Positions 15,427 to 37,785 of a stretch of DNA of 64,000 nucleotides are shown here, piece after piece. Both the position numbers and the translations under genes were made by a program. This DNA comes from Albula goreensis. Lineage: Eukaryota > Chordata > Actinopteri > Albuliformes > Albulidae. The stretch's first letter is position 1. The number at the start of each line of letters is the position of its first letter. The DNA is taken from positions 11,105,884 through 11,169,883 of the forward strand of contig CM040753.1 in assembly GCA_022829145.1 (NCBI GenBank), given 5' to 3'. The notes under the pieces were generated by a model, which had not been told where the DNA came from, made no database searches, and saw nothing but the letters and a program-made list of their open reading frames with translations.

Positions 15427-15462
15427 TGGTAAATTGACCTCCAAGCACTGGTCAATTTACCA
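15427..15462. repeat. 13-bp perfect inverted repeat (hairpin)
   Basis: The left arm TGGTAAATTGACC (15427-15439) and right arm GGTCAATTTACCA (15450-15462) are exact reverse complements separated by ten bases. The structure could be a small foldback element or the core of a degraded MITE. No target duplication is evident to me. Confidence 0.8.
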
Positions 15463-16712
15463 TGGTATAAACCAGGCAGTCACTTTTGCAATTACAAACT
15501 CTGATGAAAAAAGATATCAACAAACAGGCATTTTCGTAAAAATAATGCAAATTCTTACAAAATTATGTTTATGTCTTGGTGCCATTATTTAAGGAAACAA
15601 TTTGTAAAACTGAACAACCTGGCTAGCAAATGCACTAGCTAACATAGATATTCACCACTGGTTAAAGGAAGACAAAGAAATTTTGTGAGGCAAACAAATG
15701 GCTCACCCAGACACAGTCTCCCTTCCAATAAGCAGTTGCATCCATTGAAAAGCAACAATTTTAGAAAGGGCATAATATAAGAAAAATAATGTTACCTATT
15801 CATGTTCAACAGATCACACATGTCTTAACAGTGAAAGAGGTGGTTCAGGTTTATCTTGGTAGTAATAAGTCACCTTCTCATTGGTTGATTGATTGTCATC
15901 CCCCTTTCAAGTTTCCCTCTTTGGTGTCATCACAAGAACCATTCTTTGCTAGTTTTATACAAACGGTCTGGCACATTTGTCCTTTTAGACAGTGCTATTT
16001 GTGGTTAATAGATGTTGCTTTCTCTAATATGTGCTCACATGCATTATTTATTTTTGCCCTTTCAACTTGCAAAGTGCTCTTTCAGAGAGTTTTCGTTCAG
16101 AGACTGAACCATGGATGTTTTTCTGTTGTTGTCAACTACCAGTATGCATAATTGTTAAAGTATTGTTAAAGCCAAAAAATTAGCATAACCTATGTAAAAA
16201 TAAGATGTAAGTTATCACTCAAATCAATAAATGATTCAAATTATTTTCATGGATGTATGTTCACATGACTTCCAAAGTTTCAAAAAACTTTGAGAGATAC
16301 ACCATTGAACGTTGACCCACATCTCTGAAGTTCCTGTGTAAATAGCAGGCCTATAGAGAGAATGAGAGAATATTGCACAGCAATAAAAAACACATTACAA
16401 ACAATTAGCGAGCAGAGCAATATTGAAAATGGGGAATTATGTGATCCTGATGAGATTTGCACTGTTCCATGAAATAATTCTCATAAGCAGAAGATGGTGT
16501 TGTAGTTTTTGTTGTGTATTTGTTTGTTTATTTGTTTTATTTTTTAACCATAACTCACAGACAGATCCCAGACATTCCTGCTAACAGATACTCTGTACAG
16601 TACCTTACATTGCTGGAAACATGAATATGTTTCATGAATATAGGTAACTTTTTACCTTCTAGTTTTTTCAGTGTATCACACTATTGTTTGAAGCTTATAA
16701 TAATTCTGCTCT

Positions 16713-16874
16713 TATAAATTCATTTACTACAGTCCCATTAGGAATACACTCAGACTGTGTGTGAGTTTGTGTGTGTGTGTGTGTGCATGTGCGCGTGCGT
16801 GTGATGTGTGTGCATGCGCGTGTGTGTGTATATAAATTCATTTACTACAGTCCCATTAGGAATACACTCAGACT
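16713..16874. repeat. 44-bp direct duplication flanking a GT tract
   Basis: The same 44 bases, beginning TATAAATTCATTTACTACAG, occur at 16713-16756 and 16831-16874 without a mismatch. Between them lies a mixed GT/GCGTGC tract. This looks like a recent slippage or repair duplication around the microsatellite. Confidence 0.95.
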
Positions 16875-18099
16875 CTTTTTTTTCTTCTCTTTTTATGGCC
16901 ATTTAAAATGCTGAGTAAAGTTTTTATAATTATTTGCAATATGTACTTGATCAAATTCCTTCACAATTTTTCTTGATACGATAGTCGTAGTAGAGGAGTG
17001 AACTTTGTACTGTAACTATACAGCAAGCAATACAGTATTATTGTATGCTATCTGATGGTGAAGAGATCATGCCTGACTGTACTCATGGAGATATTTCCTC
17101 TCATCTCACCCCCCGGGATGTTACTGTATATTGGTGGTAGGAGTGGGATATGGCCCATATGGCATATTTCAGTGACAGGCATTGGCAAGGGTGATGTTTC
17201 ATGGATTAAAAGTTTAGACCACTGTAAGGGAAGCTCAGCAGTAGGAGGATATAGCTCTGATATTTTACAAGAAGGCATGTGGTTGATTAACAAGCAATGG
17301 GGATCACCAATGGAGCATATTTCCAGCAAGGCACATTTCCAGCCTGCAACCTGATCCATTTCCTTTTCATAACCTTTGTAATTTGAATGCCCTCTAACAC
17401 TGAGCATGGGGCTATCTTTAACTAGAAAGTGACATATTGTCTGCTGAAAACTAAATCTGGACATAAATAATGTATTGTAAGTAACCTAGTATGAAACAAA
17501 CAGTTGGTAGGAGTTACTGAAACGATTTTAACATTTTACTCCTCTTAGAGGATGTAAATCATTATATGGTGTCTTAGAATAGGTTTGAGTACATCTATTA
17601 AATGGACAATCAATGAAACACATCAAAATGAAGAGAAGCAAAGTGTTCAGTGTCGAACTGTCAAAGAGAGTGACCTCAACATTTCTCCTCCTGGAAAGAG
17701 AGAGGTTGCATCAGACTCCTTGTCTGAAATTTATTGATGTCCACAAAATGAAAAATGCAAAGTCAGATTCCGGCCACAGTACCTAGAGTACTTTGTCCAT
17801 CCTTCCAAAACTAGGCCCGGGGTAAATCTGACATGTGATGTGTCAGTGAGTAATGCTGGCCATGCCAACTATTCCAGCTGGCCCCTGCCACGGCCAACCC
17901 CCAACCCGACTCCCGCGCCCCAGCCACACTCCCATCACACGCATCACAACAGCGGTGGAGCTCGCCAGAGCGTCCCTCCTGTCTCCACAAACCGTCCGTC
18001 CATCCGTCAACACCACAGACTGCGGGCTTCCTCTCCCCCCTCTCCCTTCCTCTCCGCCTGTCTCTCAGGGGTTCTCTCCCTCTCTGTTCCAGGCTCACC

Positions 18100-28197
<10,098 letters not shown>

Positions 28198-28567
28198 GAC
28201 CACTGATCCCAAGAACTATCAAGTATGTTTTCTGTTCTGAATATATGATAGTATTGTGCCAATATCAAAGACCAGATTTTCAGCAAGTGTATTCATTCAG
28301 AAATGTTTATCTGGAGTGTAATTTGGAATGAGCAAATGTTATTGATATATATTTGTGTGTTTTGTGCTTTTTATGTGGTACAAACAAATGTGCCATACAA
28401 ATATTAACATGAAATATTCTCTGAATGTGCCTTATAATTGTCAGTGCCTTTGAATATGGTGTCTAATGCTGCTTTGAAAGCTTGATCTCTGTGTTTTTAA
28501 CACTTTGTATACCTACTGTTTAGCCATCCGGTGTACAATTAGACAGTACCTGAGACAAATGTACAGA

Positions 28568-28573
28568 AATAAA
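28568..28573 (+). terminator. palmd: Candidate palmd polyadenylation signal
   Basis: A canonical AATAAA lies 371 bases after the palmd stop codon. Another AATAAA-containing sequence follows at about 28615-28620. Confidence 0.5.
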
Positions 28574-30035
28574 GTGCAAAGCTTAATGTGACTATACTAT
28601 GGAAAGCAAAGGCAAATAAAATGGTACCATACCTCCTGTCTCCAATTTCATTATTTAAAATAATATTGTGAATTTACAACAAAAATATGGTTTTGTTTTA
28701 AATGCCTTAAAAACTATTTTGTCCATGGTGCTCTTTCTTGAAATAATAGGCTGTCATGTTATGCTCAGCTCATGTTTTTACATTTAAATAAAAATCAGTT
28801 TTCTGCAGAAAAATGACAGTGTTCGATGAAAAAAGAGAAAGTCTTTAAATAATTCAGCATATTTGTCATTCATTTGTAATTGATGGATCTCACAGGCAAC
28901 GCCTGTCTTAAAGGGTAAAACGGTTGTCTTTTTCAGTATTGTTGAAACAGTGGTCAGTTTAAATGTCAGACATCTCATTTGTGCCATGCTTTAAAAGGTA
29001 CCAGTTCTCAGAGAAATTATACATTTATGTTATTTGAGGTTTAGAAGCAGTACATATATACCATTTGTGAATACAGATTTTACAGTTTTATGAAATAATG
29101 AAGAATTTAAAAGGAGAAGGTTTTTTCTCCAGGAGAAGTATTTATTTTAACTCTTATCCAACTTTCAATCAATGGTTTGATATTTAGCCTCCTCAAAAAC
29201 ACTTAAACACAGAACAGCCCAAAGTGCTTTGGAAGGGATGCTATCATATTAATTCCAGCAAGAGATGGTATATATTCATTGAATGAATAAAACAGATACC
29301 AAAGTAAAGGAGGTTGTTTAATAATCTTTGCCAAAGTAAGGTTGGGGATTTCATGTTATTAAAAACCAATTTGAAAGTTTTATCACTGTCTGATATGTAT
29401 ATTACTTGTGTTGCTTTGCAATTGCATTGACAATGAAGAGAACAATGTCATTGAAAACTATAAGCAACAGAAATATTTTCCCATGAGCCGGCCCTCTCAG
29501 AGGGGCAGCCTGCGGTGGGAGGAGGGGTGCTCTTGCTCTGCTCTTATGGGTTGATTTACAGAGTGGGCATTATTAAACACACAGCACACTCTGGGGAATC
29601 TCTCACAATGCAGTACACAGCACCTCCCCTCGCTCCCTCTGCCTTCTGCTCTCACACTGTGGAATGTGGCCCTCACACACAGCTGCCCCATGACTGAGAT
29701 CATTTACCTGCCCTGGTGCTGCCGTTGATACCTCAAACAGATTCAGAAATACATTTCTGAGCTTTAAATACATTTCAAAACTGAAATTAAGAATGTCAGA
29801 TTTGCTACTGTTGTCAACCATGCCTGTTCACCTTATTTAGATGTTTGGATGATTCTGAATAACTTTTTGCCTCAAACATAATTACATTTTTATGAATCTT
29901 TTTTTCTATAAAAGATGTGTGAATTATGTTCTGCTTATGTTGTAAAAAAGAAGGATTTATTAGGATTTGTTTGTAAGGAATCCTCTCACGTAATGTGTTT
30001 TGAAATTTTACTCAACATGAAATGATGATTTTCCA

Positions 30036-30077
<42 letters not shown>
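30036..30077. repeat. (ATT)n microsatellite
   Basis: About fourteen tandem ATT units without interruption. Confidence 0.95.
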
Positions 30078-30559
30078 GTTACACAAGCTTCATTAACAGC
30101 TTAATATAAGCCTTGTTATGAGAACAGAATATCCTGCATTTACTGTATACACAAAATAATATGACAGTTCTTTATTTTGCATTTAGATTCCATGCACAGA
30201 AAAACAATATAGGGTTCCCCCCATATATAGTACCATATTCTTCTGTGTCCATATTAAAACCATACTTTATCATTTCACACAGTGGATGTATTCATGCAGG
30301 TTAAGTCATTTACATCTCAACTTTGGAACATGTCAGTCTTTTTTGATTGATGCACAGAGAAATGTAAATGTTTTTCACTGCAGTATGATGATTTAGGAGA
30401 CTTCTTTCGACTGTTGTCGACTGTGCTTTAAAATGAGAAAGGCTTGGCATTGTGTGAGCATGACATGTAGGATACGTGGCTTCATAAGCTTTTTGTAAGT
30501 TTGCATTATGTGACTGCCTGAGTCCCACCGTCTAACATGAAAGTGTGCCCTTTTGAAAC

Positions 30560-30760
30560 CAGGCAGAGGTATACTTGGGTGCCTGCCTGTGTGCGTGTGT
30601 CTGTGCAGTGTGTGTGTCTCTGTGTTCAAGATATGCTGCTCTGTCATTGGCTGGTTTTCACACATTCAGTCAGTGTTCCAGTCGCAGTGGCTACTGCAAG
30701 GCAGAGAATCCACACAGCCACACAGAGAAAGATCCAGCTGAGTTTCAGCGCTGACAGAAG
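30560..30760 (+). promoter_or_regulatory. Candidate separate promoter/leader exon for the downstream gene
   Basis: This segment has higher GC than its surroundings, an inverted CCAAT box (TCATTGGCTGG at about 30642-30652) and a good donor (GCTGACAGAAG followed by GTAGGA, exon end 30760). The downstream gene's first coding exon has no ATG close to its acceptor and begins coding 108 bases in, so it should have its own leader exon when not fused to palmd. The assignment is weak and positional. Confidence 0.22.
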
Positions 30761-33700
30761 GTAGGATGGGAACAGCTGCAACTGAAAAAAGTTTTGAAAG
30801 CATTGCTTGAAAAGGACTTAATGACTACGAGCATAAACTTGTTGTTTTTCATGCAGGACTAGAATGCCATTATGTAACTGTTATGGGAGGATATTCTGCT
30901 ACACTTGTCTGTTATGTCTGTTACCCAGAGAGCTGCATAGATACTGAACAGTCGGTACAGAGGCAGGGGCAGCAGGCAAAGACAGCTGATTAAGAGATGG
31001 AAGTTCGAGGGGACAGTCAATGTTGAATATGTACGCACCGCTTTAATTAAACATGTGGGTTGATAGCAACAAAAAAATACCAAGAACCGAGCCAGCTGAG
31101 AAGAAAGAAAGCTGATGTAACTATGGGACTATCTGCTCTTTTGTGTACTTGTTTAACTCTGGAAATATAGGTTCAGGAATAGTTTCAAGAGAAATGTAAT
31201 ACTGTGTATAGTCTGTGGGTAGAAATATAGTCATTGCAGCCTGAACATATATCCTTGTCACGAGGTGTATTTCTGGGATGCATATGGTGATATCAGATTT
31301 TACAGACAATGTTCATTCTGTGTTCTTATTAAATGTGTGTGTGCATGTGTGTGTGTGTATGAGAGAGAGAGAGAAAGAGAGAGAGAGATGGATGCAAATG
31401 TTGGGAAATTTAACAATTAGCATTGCTTTGCTGAGGAGTATGCCCATGCTGTAATTACGCCCTATGTGTGATAAACACTCCTTAACTGAATGAGCACAAA
31501 GTGACCCTGAGGTCAATCATCCCTTTCAGACTGAGTGTATGTGTAGTTTGTTATGCTGCGGGTGACAGAGAGAGCTGTTGCACCTCTGATTAGCGACTGT
31601 GTTCTCCCAATTATCTCTTCTGGGTTTTGCCTTCTGAAGTTGATTAACTGAAGGTTCTCAATGTTCCACAGAAGATGGTAACTGCGCAGTGTTGTTTTGG
31701 ACATGTTCTCTTTTTTCTGTCACAAAGGCATAATGCATGTGCCTAAAGATCCAGATGAAGTCCACCTGCAGCATGACATGCTGCAAATTTGCATTAAAAT
31801 ACTCAAGTAAAGCATCGCATTTTCAAAAATTGCAAATATGCACAAGTATGCAAAAATTACTATGCCCTTCGGCAACTGCCAGTCTCAAAATGCTGTTAAA
31901 TTATGGGGAGATTTATCTTGATAAACGTGAATTTCATTATATCAATGTGGTCTGGCAGTAAAGAAGACATAGGTGCCCTGTGTGAAATTCTTCAAACCAT
32001 TAGTCAGAATTAAACATACTTTCAAATATTGTTAGTACAGAAGATCTCTAACAATGGGTACTCTTTGCAGTGTAACACAATGTCAGATTTGTGCCCATCG
32101 GAGTTTTAAGCTCTACGTCACATTCGATTGAAACCTTGATCATGCATTCCCTTTTCACCACACAAACCAGGGGATTGGAGGAGGCCTCCCTCTTCCCTAC
32201 ACATGAAGTTAGACATAAGGGAGGGGCGAAACCATGCATTCTAGTAAAAAATTCCACCTTTTCCATGTTTTTCTTTTAAAATTGTTTCATATTCTGTTTG
32301 CAGATGCTATGCAGTTTAATTGTAGATGGGAGCCAGCGTCTGGACCCGCAAAGCTCCCTCTACAAACATTTTTTTTTTTCAACGTCATTTCTCATTTTGT
32401 GCTGGATCTTCACGTTGTTTACTTCACCGCAGAAACAAAACCCCAAGCCTTTAGAGGCTCAATGCTTCTCATATATGTTCCCCTCCTGCTACCGCTAGCT
32501 CCCGGTTTTATTGAATGGTAATCCCACGCACTGCTCTTGTCTCTTTTCAAGGTGCCTGCTCTTGTGATTCACTGGGCATTATTCCCCTGTGAAAATCCGT
32601 GAGATAGCAAAGCACTTTCTCCTTCACTGTTTCATTACCTTCCATGGCATTGTGTGGCTTAGCTGTAACTTAGAAAGCTCCTATGACTTGTTGCTAATGG
32701 TAGGAGGAATCGCAAAGGCTTTCAGCTGGACAGCTTGTATCTGATGTCAGGTACATGCTGTCCCCATGTCCCTTGCTCAGTAATCAGACTGAATTCATCA
32801 AAACAGAATGTGTCCCATCATTCGAGTGTGTAACTATGACCTTGGCCACTTATTGACTGCACTCTGAAAGCGCGTGGGCAGAGGCAGCGACTCAATAGGT
32901 TCTCTGGGAGCTAGGGAGCCCAAAAGGACAATCTGAAGCCTTTTGTCAATCACTAACGGTAAGAATGTTAGCTTGCTTTTTGTTGATAGCAAGATGGTTA
33001 TGACTGTACCAGAGTGCTAAGCTTGTGCAATGGTGAATGACATTTCAGTGGCGTTTATGCCAATACATTTTTAGTCTGCTGCGCTTGAGACCAGTGAGGA
33101 TCAATATCTCCCACAACAAACCACAAATCAAAGACAAAGAGAGCTCTTCACCTGCTGTGTTTAGCTCAACTAATAGTGGGCAGGAACATAATGTTTGACT
33201 CGGAAAGCTGTGTCTCTTCCAGAGTTTGAGGTGATATCCACTTGCAAGTGTTAAAAACGGCTTGTAGGAAAGTAGAAAAAAACACTCTTTCTGCTCCATC
33301 TTTGTTCACTGCAAACATAACTGCTGCTGAATTATTTAGTACAAGTGAGGGGTATGTGCCATTGCTGTTAATCACCAAAGACCTGTACTTATGTGCATCA
33401 ACTGAGCTCTTGAAATGTTACACCTGTCAGGGTTGCCATGGTGCATCGCAATTTGCAGCCAGTAATTTCTATTTGACTTCCTTCTCTGTTTGATTGGCAT
33501 GACAAGGAAGCAAAACACATAGAAAAATTGTTTGCGTTACTATTAATTATTTTTCAATTAAGCGGGCATTCAGAAATTACATGCTCTACTTCTGAGTGCA
33601 TTAGTCACGAAAATGTGAGTCCTCCATTTACCGAAATTTTAGCGTTGCTGTGCGAATGGAGGAAATACAAAAAAGGACATTGACAGGCTGTCATTAAAGA

Positions 33701-36700
33701 AATGTTTTCAGGCCTTTGAGCACATGTGTTAGCATACTTCAAATCAATATGCCCATTGAATCATCATGTCTATATTTTTGTGTTAAATAAGAAACCTCAT
33801 TGTCTTTGTATGATTGTATTTCTAAACGCTCAATTTGGCGTGTTAATTTTTGGCACCAACATTTTTTGTACAAGTAATTCCACTTTAAAATTTCTGTAAA
33901 ATCATAGATAAAACATAAATTCAGTATCATGCCATGAATGACAGGAATTTCTGTCCAGTCATCTCATTATCAGATCCTCTAAAATTCCACTGACACTGAC
34001 AATGTAATCCATGGCATTCTGTAATGACAATTGCACAGATCAATTAGTGTCCATGATGCCCTCCTTTTCCTTTTCACTCCATGGGCTGACCTAATTGAAC
34101 TGACTGTGAGATATCATCAGAGAAATTTGCCAATAGTAAGACAATAACATTGTCAAAGAAAATGTGGAAAGGATGGAAGAGAAAAGCTACATTGGATTAT
34201 GCACTTTGTGACTGCTAACAGTCCGCGCCGCTCGGACAAGCCAGCACCGGCTGTTCTATTGAGTGTTCCATCCCCTGGTGTGAAAGAGTCCGGCTCTGAA
34301 TGGACAGCCCTCCAGCACTTGGCAGGGAGACACGGATGACATCACTGTCAGATGTGCCCACGAATGATCCACAGATAGATGTCCCTCTTAGCTCTGGTGC
34401 TGACTGGCGCACATGGAGTGGAGAAGAGACACCATTTTTCGATCGTGGCAGAGAGACAGGCCTGGGGTGATTGACAGGACAGGCATGGAAGTCAACAGGT
34501 AGCAGCCACATGTTTATGATGTGATTCCGCATGCAGACTCTTCCTCTAAAACAATGCTTTAGCCTTGCGTGAGTTTTTCTCAATAGGGTAAATCATTTGC
34601 ACCTGTATGTGTAAACATAGGAAGTTAATAACATGGGAGAGTTACCAATTCACTTGACATTTCATTCCCAATCCAAAGAATTTGGTGACCTTGCACTCTT
34701 TGTTATAAAGAAAAGAGCATGTTTACTGCCTGTGTGATTCTTGCCTGTTTTTTTTTTTTTTTTTTTTTGCTATTGTTGTGAATAATGAGAATAATACTGT
34801 CTGATAACAGTGTGGGTTCCCTCTACTGATTGGCCCAGTCACAATGATTTCTCTGTCTTCTTTTCCTGAAATCTCCTGGCGACCATTTTGAGTTTATGCC
34901 AAGAAAGGAGTTAGCATTGGCAAACTTCTTCAATAGTGTAGTAGCAAGCCATTGTCAAAAGAGAAATCAAATGTTACTCATGAATGAAAATTAACTCAAA
35001 TTAAAACCCCTTGCAGGAAATTACTGTATCACTGAAATGTTTGCATTCCACGAGTGTTTAAAAATAATTCATTGGATTTAAACCTCTTGCTAGTATGTTG
35101 TATAAATAAATAAAATGTTGCACTGATACAGTTCACACAATAGGCATGGTACTGAATACTTAAATAAGATTAAAAAGAAAAGAACGTTTAAGGATTCTTT
35201 CATTGGGTTACTAAAAGGTTATAAATCCAAGGATGTCTATGTATTTCTTTCATATCTAAACAGAGTTAACAGATTATATTTAGTAGAGGTTTACTACTGC
35301 TGAGATAATGTTTTTCTGTGATTCAAAAATATGATATGATAAAAAAATATGATTTGATTTTAGAAATAATCGCAACATAAAGTAGGTGCATAGCAATGTA
35401 TAAAGAAAGTAATGTCTGATATATGTGTTATAAGATGTGTGACAATCTATAGATTAAAAATTTAAAACATTTAATATAATTTGATTCAGATAAGAATACA
35501 AATGTGCCAAATCTGACTTCTAAATATATAACACATTTTATTCTTTCTCAACTACAAAGCCAAACTGTGGAGCAAACAATATACATTTCTGTTTTCCCTA
35601 AAATGGCACTGTTCCCCTGGTTATTTGGCTTAGCCCCTATTAAACCCAGCCTCTGCTAAGATAGAGAGAAGAGTAGAAATGAAACCAACGGCTGTGTATC
35701 TTGCTATTTCCTTATCAGTACTTGTCTTTTCCATTACATGAGTGCAGATTCTGCAGTGTTCACTTATTTAATTTCAATGAGACATACAAAACATACCACA
35801 TCATTTCAGACAGTAAATGTATCATAAGTAGATGTACTGATAAAAATAAATTTGTTCCTAATGGAAAACAAGCATAAGAAGGGCAAAACACATCATAATA
35901 GGAAAAAGAGATAAAAACACAGATGAAGCAGTGCAGTGTCCCTTTTGAGCATGCCCATGACAGCATGAGATGGGCAAGCCACACCTAAAAGGTGTCTGGA
36001 GTGTTCCCGCTTCCCGCTTCCTCTCCCACGGTAACAAGGCCATGGCTGATACACTGCAGGGACAGAGCAACAAAAGCGTGGGTGCAGCACCCAACCCTGC
36101 AGTCTTACATAACAGATCCATTTAATTCAGCTGGATTCGGCTGTTCTGCCTGACTATGCTTAACCCACTGCTGTTTTTACAAGGCATCACCAGTGCGAAT
36201 CGAACAGAGCAACCTCAGTTCTGCTTCTTAATTACATCTTCAGCACTCCATTTTCACATCGCCTCTGGGAACAAGGCAATGAGTGGCTTCACCCCAAATC
36301 TAGGGTGACATTTAATTAAAAAGGTTGAATTTAAATTGGTACAGGTAACTGTGTGCTGTGCTGGTATTCAATTTGTTTTGTGTTGAAGTGATTTTCAACA
36401 ACAGCATAATTTTTCAATTCCAGGAAGGCACTCTGCGTTTGAGTACGTGAATGTTTCTGTATCTGACATTGTTTTCATTGTAGACAACATGTAATTTTAC
36501 ACCAGATTAACTAAAATAATACGCTGCAGCCTCGCACCACAGATTGTGGTAGCTTTGTTTTTGAATTACATTCAGTGATATAAAACAATATATGAATGGA
36601 TGTGCTCCAGGGAAAACTGTGGGTGCTATTTCTAAAGATATTTTATTTGATGTTCTAACCTGTGCACTGTTTATGTAACACTGTGATCTGAAAATCTCCT

Positions 36701-37785
36701 GGCACTTGGCACATTGCATGTTGTGTGGGATGTAAACCTTGTTTTGGCTGAAAGATGTGCAATTTACAGGTGCATGCAGTACAATTAGCAAAAAGAAGCC
36801 TGTCCAACACTGCTGTATATGTAAATGGAGTTGAATTGTACTGGGAAGAAAATCTACATCCTCCACTGATGTCGCAGTAGGTTGGACAGACAAATAATGA
36901 TAATGATATAATAATGAGTTCTGGGGCTGATTTGCTTTAATACAGTCAACAGACCTGTAATATTTAAATATCTTTCCTTAGGGAGCATCGTTATCCACTG
37001 TCGGTCACATACCAGCATTACCATCTGATTGCAGAATATGATAAAACTGTTTCAGCATATTGCTTTCCCTTTTCTGCATTTTAAAACAGAAAATCTCATG
37101 AAAAGCTAAGCCTGGGTGTGGCTAAGTGGGGTGGAATCAGGAGACACAAATGCAATCAAGTTTACAAGAGCAATGTTTGTGTGAAAAGCCCCTTTTCCAG
37201 CACTTAACATGTGTGAAGAGGGAATGAATAAAGCTTGTATATTTCCTTGAGATCACATTAACGCAGAAACACTTACAAAACACAGCCATATTGTGGGGAT
37301 AATTTTGTTTGCATTTCCAAATTGCTGTCCATAGGTAACAAATGAAAAACTTTTCTGCTTGTGATGTCCCATAGATAATCATGACATCGATGGGTCCCCT
37401 TCAATTTCCATGAATGAAAAAAGATACTGAGCCAGAGAGAAAGAAAGCAAGGCTGGGGGTTTTCACGTAATGTGGTTATTACAAGTGGTTATCATGGTCT
37501 CCAGATAAAAGAAGAATAAAAAAAAATCTGTTCTGATTATGTTGTTTCTGTAATACAATACACTGTCAGTATGCAGTTACTGTAAGTGTATTGGCCTATC
37601 AAAGGAGTTTATAGGGGAGAGCAAGTGATGAAATCTGTTGAAATATATTGACAGAGTGAGTCCATAGAGGGAAGTTTGAATGATTTTTTTTCGTGTATTT
37701 TTTGTCATTTGTAATAAGGCTGAAATCAAATTCCCAGTCTCTCCTATTGCTGACTGAGTACATTTTATTTGACTTTTATAGACAG

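Larger units (their letters stand above)
13006..18092. other. Probable first intron of palmd, no gene
   Basis: The stretch lies between the candidate 5' exon and the start-codon exon. It contains a C-rich patch near 14420-14450, an inverted repeat at 15427-15462, and a 44-bp direct duplication around a GT-rich tract at 16713-16874. A 195-codon frame at 14251-14838 begins at TTG, overlaps a 132-codon frame on the other strand and resembles nothing known, so I do not call it a gene. Confidence 0.5.
28625..37785. other. Palmd-pdg interval, no coding exon recognised
   Basis: About 9 kb of AT-rich sequence with no frame longer than about 122 codons and no recognised domain. It holds an (ATT)n run at 30036-30077, a GA-rich tract at 31362-31388, a T run at 34747-34768 and a possible leader exon at about 30.5-30.76 kb. 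In a read-through transcript the whole interval would be intronic. Confidence 0.55.

Noticed and set aside
36180..36205. tRNA-like B-box on the minus strand (GTTCGATTCGC)
   Set aside because: No matching A-box, anticodon arm or acceptor stem can be drawn around it.
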